From Phalacrocorax aristotelis (taxonomy: Eukaryota; Chordata; Aves; Suliformes; Phalacrocoracidae), in assembly GCF_949628215.1 (NCBI RefSeq), contig NC_134297.1, positions 2,790,001-2,854,000 on the forward strand: a stretch of DNA of 64,000 bases. Direction: 5' to 3'. The notes beneath the pieces are model-generated. The model made no database searches. It saw only the letters and a program-made list of their open reading frames with translations, and was not told where the DNA came from. The position numbers were made by a program, and so were the translations under genes. Shown piece after piece: positions 44,063 to 56,600 of this stretch (position 1 is its first letter; every line of letters begins with the position of its first letter).

Positions 44063-47000
44063 CTTGTCTGCTGTAGAGGGGCTGGAAGTGGGCAGAGAGG
44101 AGTGGGCAGAGAGGAGTAATGGCTCTGGGGACCTCAGTGAAGAGGGAACAGGCTTGCAGTGCCTGGCAGGGAGAGGGTGGCAGGAAGTCACCAGGGGACT
44201 TTTTCTCCCTTCTTTCCCCCTTGCCTTTTCAGCTGCTCCCCATGGCAAGGCCTAACTGGTGGCCGCACCTGCTGCAACATCCCCATCACCGGCTGTGCCA
44301 CCATATTGTCCTGCAGCTCACCCGCATGATCCGCCATGGGACGGCTTGTGGGGGGGCCGGAGCCAGGAAGCTGGGGAAGCAGCTACATCATGTGTGGGAG
44401 GCAGTAGCCCTGTGCATGCGGTTGGGGCTGTTTGGGATGGGAGCTGCCACACTGGTGGTGTGCCTGGCTACGGGTGTGCATGGGGATGCCAGCAGGGGAA
44501 TGTTGGGGTGTCAGCTGGAGGGCAGCGGGGGAGCTGTGAGGTGTGCGTGGGGTGGGGTTGTTGCATCCCGGTGGCGTGTGGCAGGGCAGCAGCTCAGGGA
44601 GCGCAGGGCTGCATTGTGGCCCAGCCCTTGGCAGCACCCCGGCTGCCGGCAGCTCTGCTCTACACCCGGCTGGCTCCCTGAGACACAGCTGTCTGGGCCG
44701 GCAGCATCCCCAGCTGCGCCCTGGACCACCCCAGTGCTGGGGACCACCCTGCTGCCTGGGCTGCCCACAGCCTTTCCTACTCCAGCGCAGCGAGAACGGA
44801 GCCCTGCGGCCAGCTCTGGCCCCCTCCCTGTGGCCTTGCCCCGGGAAAGCTGCTCTCTTCCCCCTCCTGGAAGTAACGGCTGCAACAAAGAGGAAAAGGA
44901 GGAGAAAAGTGTCTCTCCCCCGCCCAGGCGCTGGAGCCAGGACCCCAGCGAATCCCAGCTCCCCCCAATGCAGGGTGGACGGAGCTGGGTAGCCCCACTC
45001 ACTGTGATCTCGCAGCTCCTGCCCCAGTGCCTCGGTGCTCTCTGGCGTTGAAGGTCTGTGGCTCTTCCTGACCGCTTCGCTCTGACGAAGGCCCTAGGAA
45101 AGGCAGCCTCTCCACCCCCCCCCTCCTCCTCATGTCTCTCCTCCCAAACTCCAAAGGAAATCAAGGGCCTTGGGAGCCAAAAGCTACAAGGCAAGGGGAA
45201 AAAGAAAAATAATCCCATGGTGTCAGAAGTGCTGTAAGCAGGGGGAAGGGAGAGTGAGACAAACAGCCTGGCAAAGAGAGAGGAGTCATGAGCTTCAAAC
45301 CGCCTTGGCTGAACACGTCTGGGCACCCAGGCAGCAGGACAGGGGAAGGGAAACAAGAGAAAACAGGCAGCAGAGTGAAAGTGGAACAAAAGAAAGGCCA
45401 AGGGAGGGAAACCTAGCAAAGGCAGGCAGGGTTGGAATGAGAGACGGAGCTCTCGGTCATGCAGGTCCCCTGACTGGCAGCCTCGGGGCTGTCCCTGGAA
45501 CAGGGCTGAGGCAGTGGGGATGGCAGGGTGCACACAGGCTAGCAGTGCCAGCCTGGGAGCACCCGCCGGGAGCTGCAGGAGTCAGCCAGGGGGTGCCAGC
45601 ATAGGGCCCCGAGGCAGTGTGTGGGACTGAGCAGGCGGGGATATGCCAGGCAGCAGCAGGCAGGTGGAAGTGCAGGCAGAGCAGTACTGTGGCCGTGCCA
45701 GGAAGCAGGGCTAGCCCTGGGGGACCACGGGGCACACGGCAAAGCTGGGACCATGCCAGGCTTTCGAAGGCGCTCCCAGCTTGCCTTTAACTCGTTCCAG
45801 CACCGAGTGCGTCCAAGGGACAGCAGCATCAGCTGAGTGGTGGGGCGGTCCATGGCTGGAGGAAGTCCCGTGCCCGGCAGCCAGCTTGCAGCAGCTGGGA
45901 CATGCAGAGGGCGAAGGAGCCATGCGGGCTCAAGAGCCCTGGGCAGGAGCGGCTGTGTGGGATTGGCGGTGCAGTGCTGGCTGCAAGGGCAGAGCGGTGC
46001 TGACCTGAGTGGGTCCTGCTCCTAGTAACCCCATCCAGGCAGGGGACTTCCCCACACACTCAGGGCAGGAGAGGGCAGCACGGAGCATGCTGGCACTGCT
46101 GGCTTTCTCCTCCCTGTGCAATGTCACCACAGCGGCGTGGGTGACATTGGTGGCTAAGCCTTCCTGCCCCAGGCACCCAGGACCAGGCTGGGCACTAGCC
46201 AGGAGCCACCTGGCTCCACTCTCCCAAGGTGTGAAGGGATTGTTGGTTTTGGCCAGCTGGGAGCTAGTTTGTGGCCATGGGATGTTGCCAGGCCTGTGGT
46301 CATCAGGGTGGCCTGAAGCCAGCACGGCCAGCTGAGCCAGCAGGGCCACAGCCTTTTCTGGGACAAGATCCCTCCCTGCACCACGCAGCTGCCAGCCTGA
46401 CCCCCTCTGAGACTCATCCATCTCTCTGGGGCCCTGCAAGCCCCCCAGCCCGTTGAGGGCACAGCTATCAGCCTGTTCCCCCCTGCAGCCAGACAATCTC
46501 CCCTGTGCTCCTCCATTCCTGCTCACATCCCCCACCCCAGCCCTGGCTTTCCTCCCTTGGCCCATGCCTCAGTTTCCCCTAGGATCTAGCAGGACCCACA
46601 CACAGACCCTCACCAAATAAGCCACCTGCTCCTCATGCTGTTCATGCTGCTGGCTTTGGGGCTGTGGACATGGGCAGCCCTGGGCTCTTCTGTCTGCAGC
46701 CTGGCTCACCTCAGCCCAGCCTTGCTCCATTTAGGGAGCATTAACCCTTCCCCTGCTAGGCTAGAGCACCTGTCTGAGAGCTGCTGGAAAAAGGCCGCTC
46801 ACAGCCTGGAGATGCTGAAAGAGAGAAGTGGCTTGGGAACAACGCACATCTCTGGCCAAAATGCCTGGGGTTGGCTGAGGATGGGGAGGCAGTAGCCAAC
46901 CCTCTTGCCACCGCCCTGCTGCTTGGCAGGGGGACTTTGCGTGGTGTCCCCAGCACAGCTCCAACCTGTGGGCACAGCCCCTCCAGCACAAGCCTTTCCC

Positions 47001-47239
47001 TGTAGCATGGCTGGGAAGGGGCACCTGCTCTCTAAGGACTTGGTCCTGTGGGCAAGCCCATGGCATCCGAGCACTGACCTGTGTGCTGAGCAGAGGGGCT
47101 GACCCCAGGGCAGGTGAGGAGCTGGGGTGCTGCTGATGGGTGCTACCAAGGCAGCTGAGTATTTGCAACAGGAGGAGGATGGGCGGGGGGGTGGCTCTGG
47201 GCAGGCTGCTTCAGCCCCTGCTCTTCTTCTCTTGCCGAG
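44063..47239 (-). other. MFRP-C1QTNF5 intercistronic spacer, no poly(A) signal seen
   Basis: Between the MFRP stop and the C1QTNF5 start on the minus strand I find neither AATAAA nor ATTAAA. No CpG-island promoter precedes C1QTNF5 either. The region holds no coding exon I recognise. This fits a transcript that begins at MFRP and continues through C1QTNF5, as described in mammals. Confidence 0.55.
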
Positions 47240-50200
47240 TCAGGGCTGGAAGCACTCTACAGGGTCATTGGAGTCGGGCAGGATGTTGCAGTTGATGGGC
47301 CAGAGAATGCCAAGGAGGCCGAGGGACTTCTGGCACCGCAGCTCGGCAGCCAGGCACACGGCTCGGCAGGGCTGCAGGACACCCCCATCTGGGGTGCACT
47401 TGGGCACAAAGAGGCTGCAGATGAGGAGGCGGAGGTGCTGGTAGCAGGCGAGTTCCATCAGCGTCTGTGGGAGAGTGATAGTGAGCATAGCACAGTGTGA
47501 TGTGGTGTGGGCAGACCCATATGCTGCCCCTGGGCAGCTCACCTGGTAGTCCTTCAGGACTTCCGCGGCTCCCTCCTGGTCTGGGATGGCCAGCCAGATG
47601 TTGGGGAAGGAGGTTGCATTGTAGCCCAGCCCCAGGCACATCTCCACTTCCACGGGCTCACAGACAGACCCTGCCGTAGGGTGAGACGCTTTACTTCTTA
47701 AGCAGCAGTGATAACTGCCAGGTATGCCTCAGGTAAATGGGACAGCTGCCAGTGTGTAACCTGGGTCAGGTGGACTCAGGGGGGCTGAGTGCTGAGTGGA
47801 GCACCTGGGGGTGGCACTCACCGAAGGCTGGGTAGGAGACTTCTGTGCAGTTCAGCTCATCGGTGCCGTCGGGGCAGTCGTGCCAGCCATCACACACGGA
47901 CTCCAGTACCTGGCACTCACCATTTCCGCAGGAGAACTCTGTGGGGCTGCAGGTCTCTGTAAGATGAGATGTAAGATGTAAGCATGAGCTCTGGCATGAG
48001 CACAGGCAGAGAGCAGGCTGGCCGTGGCCTGGGTCATGCCAATGGCAGCTGGCCTCCCTGCTAGGAGTCAGCCTGTTCCCATGCTAACCACCCCGTCTCA
48101 GCTCCTCTTGGTCACTGGCCAGGGGACATCCAGGTGAGTGATTCAGAGTACCACCACCTGGCAGCCATGGCTGATAGGTGACCATTGCTGGTCCAGCTTA
48201 GAGGGATCCCAAATTCCCTGGGTTTTTGGGGGTGGCCCTCAGGTGATGGATCATGCCTGTATGCAGGTGAGCCCTTCCAGGCCACATCCCCATGGCTAGG
48301 GTTATAGGGTAATTCAGGTGAGGAGAGACCCCAGGAGCCTGTAGCCCAACCTCCTCCTCCAAGCAGGGTCATCTATGGGGTGAGAGCAGTATTTTCCAGG
48401 GCTTTATCCAGTCTGGCCTTGAAAATCCCCAAGGACAGTGACTGCACAGCCTCTCTGGGAAGCCTGCACCCCTGCTTGGCTACCTACTCTCTGTGGCATT
48501 GTGGGCTTGGTAGGTGGCGAAGAACCCATCGTCTGCTACTCCCTCATCCGCCACAAAGAGGACGGTCATGACATGCCGTGAGGAGGTCAGGGTGGGTGGC
48601 AGCTGGTGGCCGCAGAACCTGCCAGGGTCGTGTGGCAAGGGATGAGGTCAGGGTGGGCAGTGGGGCCAACCAGCACCTCCCCAAACCCTGTCCTCCAGTG
48701 GCTCCTCCTCACCAGCCTGCCCCATGCCTCAGTTTCTCCAGCTGAGCCAAGGGAACCCCAGGCTGGTGCAGCAGGGCCAGAGATATTACGGGTGTTCCTG
48801 TACCTGCCCATGAGGCTGGCAGTCCCTGTGCCTGCACTGTCATGCACCTCTACAAAGTCGAAGCTGCAGTCCTCATGCGACTCCAAGCTGAAGTTGTGGA
48901 AGCGCAGGTCGATGACATGGCCCACAGGCACTGAGATCTGCCAGAGGCACAGCTGCAGGGCAGGGGGCAACCAGTGACACCTGTGAAGCCTGGTAGGACA
49001 CCCCCACTTCTCCCTGGTGGGAGGCTGCCTTCCTCCGTGCGCACCCTCACCCTCCTCCCACCTCCATTCTACTGGCATCCCTTCTCTCACCTGCTGGTGC
49101 GGGTATGGCTGGGGATGGCTTGGGGTGGAAAAGTACCCCTCCAAGGCAGTCAGCAGCCCCCCACACTCTGGAAGGACACAGACACATGCAGCTTTACCCC
49201 CTGCTCCTCTCCCTTCACCCCATCCCCCCAATTCCTTGCCCCTGCCTCTCACTGCTCATTTCCGTGCCCTCTGGCCGGGTGCCATGGGGGCCGCAGGCTG
49301 CAGGCGGGGGGCTGGCCCACCTTTGTGTTTCATACTGCAGTTGGCCTCATCGCTCTTGTCTATGCAGTCGTGGAAGCCATCACAGATGAAGCCCGGGTGG
49401 AGGCAGAGTCCCTGGTCGCACAAGTGCTCATCCCAGGCGCAGCTCTCTGCAGCACAAGCAGAGATAGCCAGGCTGGTGGTGGCATCCCACTGGGCACCCT
49501 CCCCTGCCCCAGTACCCTGGGCATTAAGGAAAAGTCCCCGGTGCTACCCACTGCCTGCCTGCAGCAAGGAGTCTTGGCAGTGCCTGGGGGCAGGGGTACT
49601 CACTCTCGCTGGGGGCTACAGCACGGTATCGGGCACTGAAGCCTGGGGCACCCACACTACTGTCAGAGATGAAGGTGACACGCAGGTGGTTGGAGTTGGT
49701 GTTGAAGGTTGGGGGGACCACGTTGCCACAAAACCTGGGGCACAACAAGGGGTGACACTGCTTGCCCTGGAGATGCTGCCCCCTCCCCACTGCACTGCCA
49801 TGCTCCCTGGGTGCAAGAGGCCCTACCTGATCGGGCCCCCCTGAGCTGGGGCAGGATCCGTGCCGCTGGCCCCCCGCTCCTCATAGAGCTCCACACGGTC
49901 AAAGAGGCAGGAGGCAGTGCCCTCCACGCTGAACATCTCCATCTTCAGCTGGATGACAAGGCTGGGGCCCACCTCGATGTGCCAGATGCAGAGTGCATTG
50001 GGTGGGTAGGGGCCGGGGTAGTTGGGAGAGCTGAAGGAGCCCTCAGGGCCACGCAGGGTCCCACCGCAGGCTGCATGGGGCAACAGCGTGGGCATGAGCT
50101 AGTGCTACAGGGCACTGCCATCCTGGCGCATTGCCCCACGTGGGACTTACGTGGTGATGGTGTGCTGGATGTGGGCAGCCAGCTCTGGGTTGGGGTGGCA

Positions 50201-51326
50201 GCTGTTGTGGGGGCCAGGGGTTCCCTTCGGATGGGTGCTGCAGTGGTGATGGCGGTGCCACGGGCAGGCAGGGCTGCAGCTGGGGCACGGGGTGGCTGTG
50301 GGGATGTCAGTTCTGTGGCCAGGGAAGAGCAGGGACAGCTTAGCCCCAGCGGGGAGAAATGGCTGCAGCGGGGGGAAGGGGTTTAGGAAGCCCACCCAGC
50401 CCCATGCCCTGTGTTCCCACTCTACCCCACATAAGTGCAGGTCCCAGGAGATCCCACACAGCTCTCACAGGGCCCAGTGACCTCGCCATATCCCAGGGAA
50501 GTGGAGATCCCCTTTGTTCCTGTGCGTGGGGGCACTCTCTCCCCACAATGGGCAGGCCCTGGGAGGTCCTGTATAGGATGGATGCCCTCTCTGTGCCCCT
50601 CTACCCCTCTGAGCCGGCTTTCTGTCCCCCGCCATACGGTCACAGCCCGTCCCCAAGACCTCTCTGCTCAGGCACTCACCGTGGATCATGATGCCTAGCA
50701 GAAGGGCGATGAGGAAGAGGAGGACTGTGCTCATCAGAGCCACACAGAGCCAAGTAAACTTGCAGTCATTGCGGTACCGCCAGCCTGCCTGGCCCCACAG
50801 CTGCTGGCCTACAGGAGGGTGAGGAAAGTGGGCAGAGCTGGGGTGCTGCTAGCCATAGCCCCACCCTGCCACCTCCCTGCACAGCTGGCTGAGCCCCAGC
50901 TGGGCACGTCCCGACCTCTTGTCCCCTGGGTGCTAGCGGGTCCTCTAAGTGATCCCAGACCCCTGTGGGGAGCTTGTCCCACCACCCCGCTCCAGACCCG
51001 CAGCAGCTCCTGACAGCCGCATGGACAGGGGTGTGTGCACAAACCCCCAGGCTGGTACCAAGGCCATCCCGGGGCGATGCAGGGCTGGTCCCATCCTCGT
51101 CTGGCAGGTGCTCGGTGCTTGGCACTGCCCGGGGCTCCTCGCCATCGAAGACGGGGTTGCAGAACTCAGTCTGCAGGAGAACAAGTGCAGATGGCAACAT
51201 GGGGAGCATGCTGCAGGGCCCGTGGGTGGCTAGGTGGGGACCCCTAGGCAGCATCCCCACCCCCAGCCCTACCTTGCTGTGGTCCAGAGCCTCGGGGCAA
51301 AGCGTGATTTCGGTGAAGTCTTTCAT
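47240..51326 (-). CDS. MFRP: Membrane frizzled-related protein
   Basis: This type II membrane protein of the RPE and ciliary body is needed for normal eye length and photoreceptor survival in mammals. Coding exons, 5' to 3': 51273-51326, 51059-51170, 50680-50808, 50151-50312, 49827-50070, 49604-49734, 49321-49446, 49091-49167, 48804-48952, 48488-48618, 47822-47956, 47543-47670, 47240-47464. They join in frame to 600 residues (human 579). Order of parts: a cytoplasmic start ([13 protein letters not shown], as in human), one membrane helix (about 74-95), a Thr/Pro-rich stalk (99-152), CUB1, LDLR class A 1 ([16 protein letters not shown]), CUB2, LDLR class A 2 ([16 protein letters not shown]) and a C-terminal frizzled cysteine-rich domain from about 485. 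All expected cysteines of the LDLa and frizzled domains that I checked are present. A CR1 tail lies in the intron next to the 48488 exon. Confidence 0.95.
48300..48480 (-). mobile_element. CR1 LINE 3'-end fragment in an MFRP intron
   Basis: 'tatccagtctggccttgaaa' and 'tgcacagcctctctgggaag' on the plus strand are the reverse complement of the CR1 3' region, so the fragment is in the same sense as MFRP. It starts within about 10 bp of the splice donor of the 48488 exon. It is short, diverged and inactive. Confidence 0.72.
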
Positions 51327-51640
51327 TGCAGCAGATGATTCCCAGTGCAGCCTGACTAAAAACCTCCCCAGCACACTCTGCCCCCCAGCACAGTTGCCTG
51401 CCCCACCACCCACTCCTCCCCAGCTGCCCCCATTAGCCCCGGGGCAGCATGGGAACCCCCTCTCCACTTACTGGGGCAGTGGTGGTGGCAGCACCAGCTG
51501 TACCTACACGTGCCACCCCAGTGCCAGACCCTCCGGAGCCCCAGGGGCCATGCCCACCATGCTGCAAGTGCAGGGAGCCCCTGGAAGCTGGCAGCCCCAG
51601 TCCCCTCTGCAGGCCCCTTCCCCCTCCCCCGTTAATCCAG
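51327..51640 (-). promoter_or_regulatory. MFRP: Candidate RPE-type promoter of MFRP
   Basis: Upstream of the MFRP start codon are a CACGTG E-box (51,507-51,512), the type bound by MITF/USF, a TAATCC OTX/CRX site (51,633-51,638) and a CAGCTG E-box (51,643-51,648). MITF and OTX2 are established partners in RPE gene control. No CpG island or TATA box is clear. The transcription start is unknown, so assignment rests on motif choice and position. Confidence 0.45.
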
Positions 51641-52249
51641 CTCAGCTGAGGATGCCGAGGTCAGGCTCTGGCACAGAGAACTAGAGTCTTAAAGGGGAAG
51701 GTGTTCTCGCATCCGCCCTGCTGGAAGCCTGTCCTCCTGGGGACCCTACTTTTGGGTACATGGAGGGGCCACTGGTTTGCCTGCTGCCTCCGGGCTCCCA
51801 CTGGTGCAGTGCAGCACTGAAGGGGCTGCGTTGGGAGCCTGGGCTGGCTGTGTCCCTCCTTCCCTTGCACCTCCCCAGCACTGGGTGCCCGAGGCCCGCC
51901 ACCTGCATTCCTGCTGCCCCTTAATGCCTCGGTGCCTGTCTCGTCCCTAAGCAGGGGAGAAAGGGGCCATTGTTCAGGGGCTTTGGGGGAAGAGCATGGG
52001 CACTGGGGAGCTCCACAGGGCTGGAGGAGGAAGAAAGGCGCTCTCTGCCTCCAGGCACTGCAGGTGACTAGAGAAGAGGGACTGCCTCCTGCACCTATGT
52101 CTCCCTCCAGGCAAGCCTCAGGGCGTGGGTACTCCTGGACCTCTGGAGCCACGAACCGGCAGGCTGCTCCGTCACCAGTGGCGGTTTCCCTACCACTGCT
52201 GGAGCCACAGTCCTCATTAGCCCGCCCAGAGACAAGCACATGTACACAG

Positions 52250-53619
52250 CACTCTGTTCAAGCTAAAATTTATTCCTGCACGAGTCTCCCTTGTACGAGA
52301 CACTTCCCGCCCATCTTGCTTACACAGTAAACAAGCCACCTGCCAAGCAGCAACGCTGCCCCAGTCCGGTACCTGCCGTGGGCAGCCCCCCATCCTGGCC
52401 TGCCCCACCCCAAGCCCTGCCAGGATGCCCCGGGGCTGGGTGGGATGCTCATGGCGTGAGAGTGCTCATCCTGTGCCCGCAGGGCCAGTGAGGGCGAAGC
52501 AGGATGGGTTGCTGAGTTGGACATAGCTGCCTTGCGGGCTGGGACTGCGATTGTGCTGGGTGGGGCCCATCTCTCCTCCTGCTGCACCTTAGGCAAGGCA
52601 GGATGGGGAGGAGAATAAGTTAGAGAAAAGGCTAAAAAGGCCACTGGCATTTGCTAGCTGGAGGACAGAGCAACAGGGCGTGTGGGGACACACACACCCA
52701 GGCACCCAGGGGGGCTCCTGATTGCAGGGAGAAGAAAGCCCCAATTGCAGATGGTCCCAGAAAGCCACTGTCCTCCCGTCCCTCTCCTCTGCAGGATGGT
52801 TGTTCCTATGCACCCCAATGGCCTCCCATTCCCCTAAATGGTTTAAGGCACCGTCGTATGAGGAGGCAGGTAAAAACCTACCCAAAGCATCCCCCAGCAC
52901 AAGTCCCTGGAGAAGCAGGAAGCGGTGGGGTGCTCCAGGTTGAGCAAAGTCCACTATAAATACATATAAATTCCACAAAATATTTTCCTCCCTCCTGTCC
53001 ATGAGACTGGGCCTGAACTCAGGCTGCTTTGAGGAGTGTGCATGGGGCAGCTGGTGGGGACATGCTGCCTGAGATGGGACAGAGGCAACTGAAGGGCTGG
53101 GGTCCTTTGCCAGGAGGTTCGGAAGTGCTGGAAGGAGGCCAGGTGCAGTTCATGAATCCTCTGGGATGGCCAAGCAGAATAGGAGTGCCAAGAGGCCAGG
53201 AGGGATGAGGGAGGCTCTCCTGGGTCCCCAGCTCTGGGTGCTCACCCAGGGAAGCAGAGGTCCTGGCTGAGTCAATGGGGCAAGGCAGCCCCATGCCTGC
53301 AGAGTCCCTTGCTCAGTATTTTTATTACACACCAAAAAAAAAAAACACCTAGAACGTACCCCAAGGTAAAAACCAAATGCCAGTGACCAGGAGGTGCCTG
53401 AGCTGCCTGGGCACTGCCCTGCTGTGGTCTGCCCTCCTCAGTTCAGAGCTGGGGTGTCCTTGCCCAGGGACTGCTCTTGGCCACCTCCAGCCTCTTGCTG
53501 CAGCCACCTCTGGGCCTCTCCTCTTCACCTCCCTCTTGCACCTGGGGGGGCAAAATGCCAAAACCTGGAGGGGCTGGTTCTGAGGGGTAGCACAGGGGTC
53601 CCCGGGGAGGCAGGGCTGG
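52250..53619 (-). other. USP2: USP2 3' untranslated region with two candidate ends
   Basis: Two minus-strand AATAAA signals follow the USP2 stop: plus 'tttatt' at 53,321-53,326, beside an A-run (a T-run on the coding strand), and 'tttatt' at 52,269-52,274. Use of the near one gives a UTR of about 0.3 kb and of the far one about 1.35 kb. I see no other gene in the interval. Confidence 0.5.
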
Positions 53620-56600
53620 CTACATGCGGGAGGATGGGCTGGCCAGCTCATAGAAGAGCAGGTAGGCATCACTGCTGCGGACGTGGCTGGATGACATCGG
53701 GGTAACACTGTGGAGATGGGGAGACGTGCTGTGAGTAATGGGGACAAGCCACCAGGATGCCCTGGGCAGGGGGTCCCTGCTTGCCCCAACCCTCCAGCCA
53801 CCCCTGTCCCATGTGCAGCCTCACCGGGAGTCGTTGAAACTGTGCCACTCGCCGGAGACAGGGCTCTTGCAGTAGGCAGTGTAGTGTCCCCCCATGGTGG
53901 TGCCCGAGTGGTTGGAGACAGCGTAGAGGTTGTAAATGGCATGGTCTGTGGAGAGCAAGGGCAGTGCTCAGCTGTGCCAGCTGCTGCCCTGCTGTCCCCC
54001 AACTTGCCAGCATGGAGCTGGGAGGGACTGGCACCCTGGATGTCTGTGGCTCCCACTCGCCGTGCGTCTGCCACCCGCTGTAGGCTGCAGCACCCTGAGG
54101 CACATCAGGGACCCTGCTGGAAGCTGCTGGGTGCCCAGAGCTGTGCTGGAGCCACACAGGGCCAGGCACTTACTGCAGGTTTGCGAGGCAAACTCCCGGA
54201 GATCCAGGTCCTTCAGCTGGAAGTTGACGAAGGTGGTGAGCTTACTTGTTCGTATCCTGGCTTCTGAGAAGCGCTTCAGGTCTGGGGGGGCATGTCAAGG
54301 AGCCAAGGGACAAAGGGGAACTTGCAAAGAACTGCCTGCCCCGAACCCCCAGCACCCTCTGACCCTGTCCCTCTGCCTGAAGGATACGAAGCACCAGGAT
54401 CTTAGGGAACTTCTGGATGCTGAATTTCTTTGTGCACCTCGTCCTGGCTTTGCAGCGACAACATGTCTGTGGGAGACAAACAGCATGAACAGAGGGGTGA
54501 GGGCAGAAGCCAGCCCCACTAGGAACTGAACCCACAGTCCTGGCAACACAGGCATGGTGGGAAAGGGGCCCAGCCTGCACCCAGGCAAGCCCACCTGTCA
54601 CCGTGCCCCACACCCCATACCGGTTTCTCGTCCCCATCCAGCACATCCTCTTTGGTGAAGAGCCGTAGGCAGTCCATGAGAGTCACCTCCCCGTAGCTTT
54701 TCTGTGGGAGCACAGCACGGGTCAGGGACAGGGTGTGTGGGGCAGGGGACTGGGGGTTGGTGGGGACCCCTTACCTTGGGGATAGGCAGGGACAAGTCCC
54801 AGAAGGGGTCAAAGGCTGTGGAGCAGTAGCCACACTCACTGCAGGTCAGTGAACTCTTCAGCTGCCCAACAAAGAGGTCTGGTGGGGATGGGACAAAGCA
54901 GGATGAGACCCCTGGCTCCCAGCCCTGCTCCTGACCCAGCCCTGCCCTCCTCTCCCCTCAGCACTGCTCACCACCAATGCGGCTGTCCTCCCTCTCCTGG
55001 TACCTCTTCCACATCTGGCGGCTCTTCTCATCATCACTGCAAGAGGTTGGGGAGACAGCATGGTACTGAGTGTGGCCTGGGGATGCCAGTCCCTGTGACC
55101 CAGCACAGAGGGACCTGCATGGTCACCGTCCCTGGGCTGGGCTTGAAGGCAGCAAGCTCCTCCGTGGGGCTTGTCCACTGCTTCTGCCCCAGCCAGAACT
55201 TACGGGAGGTGGTCCAGGGTGTCGGTGCTGGCCCGTGGCCGCACTAGCACACGGTTCACCTCGCTGTGCAGCCCGTCAAGGAGGAACCGCAAGAATTCCT
55301 GTGCATCCTGCTGGCTGCAAGTCACAGGGCACAGCCAGTGAGCAGTGACAGGGGCTCAGCTCCCCCCTCCCCCCTGCCACCCCTGCACCGACAGCCCTTA
55401 CTTGTAGCCAACAAAGCGGGGGGCATATCTCTGGATCTGTGTCTTGAATTCGGAGGGGCTCACGCTGTCGTTGGGGGACGAGGTCCAGAGCAGCTGAATC
55501 AGTTTTGCAAACTCTGTGGGCAGAGAGGCAGGTCAGCAGCGCAGCTGGCCCCACCCAGGGGCATGGCATTGCCGTCCCCTCCAGGGGAGAGCTCAGCACC
55601 CCACTCTGAGGTCCCTGTGGCCAACCCCGGCCCCTCTAGAGGGAGGATTTGATCCTCCTACTGGCTGGGCACCCACAACACAGCGCCTGTCCCAGCAGGG
55701 CTGGGAAGAAGCACCGACCTCTGGGTGGAGGTCCCCCAGGACATGGGGTGGCCCAGGGGAGCAAGGATGTGCTGCAGGGAGCCAGGGGCTGGTGAGTGAC
55801 AGCTACCTGACATAAGCGCGGTGCGCATGCGGCTGTTGTTGTTGAGGTCCCGCAGGTACTGGTTCTGCAGGCAGTAATCCCGCAGCTCCTTGGTGTTGCT
55901 CAGGCACTGCAGGATGGAGTTCATGAAGCACTGGGGGAGGCAGAAGAGAAAACCATGGCAACGGGAGGCAGAGGGAAGCAGGCAGTGGCAGGGGGACACC
56001 TGGGGTGGGAGGGCAGAGGATAGGGACGAAGCAGTGCAGAGCATGGGAACCCCTTCCTCAGCCAGCATTATCTGGAGTGGGGTGCAGGGAGCTGCTGGGG
56101 TGTGAGTGTGGGTGCTGGGGGTGAGGCAAAGGGACGGGGCTCCCCACTGCCCCACAGATGTGCCTGCAGAAGAGCATGGTGTGAGCTAGGGCTGTGCAGC
56201 CAGGTGCCTGGGTAAGCACTCACCGTATTGCCGAGGTTTCGCAGGCCGGTCAGCCCCTGCACTGCCTTGGAGCTCTGCAGAGAGAAGGAACAGGGCTGAG
56301 ACAGTGCCCAGCACAGGCTGGCCATGGCTGTGGGCAGCCCAGTGAGGCCATGGTGCCACGGGCATCCACGTGCAACAGACCCTCAAAGGCAAGCAGAGGC
56401 CGCATCCCTCTGTGGGCATCATGGGCAGAGCCAGCACCCCAGCTGCTCTCTGCACCGATTGCACACAGGACCACGGCAGAGGACCCAGTGGGAAGCCACG
56501 GCTGGCCTGCCCCATCCTGCTTGCCTGGCTGCTGCTGCTCAGCTCCCTGGCCCAGGGCAATGCACAGGGCTCAAAGTTCTCCCTGCCTGGAGACAGTGCT

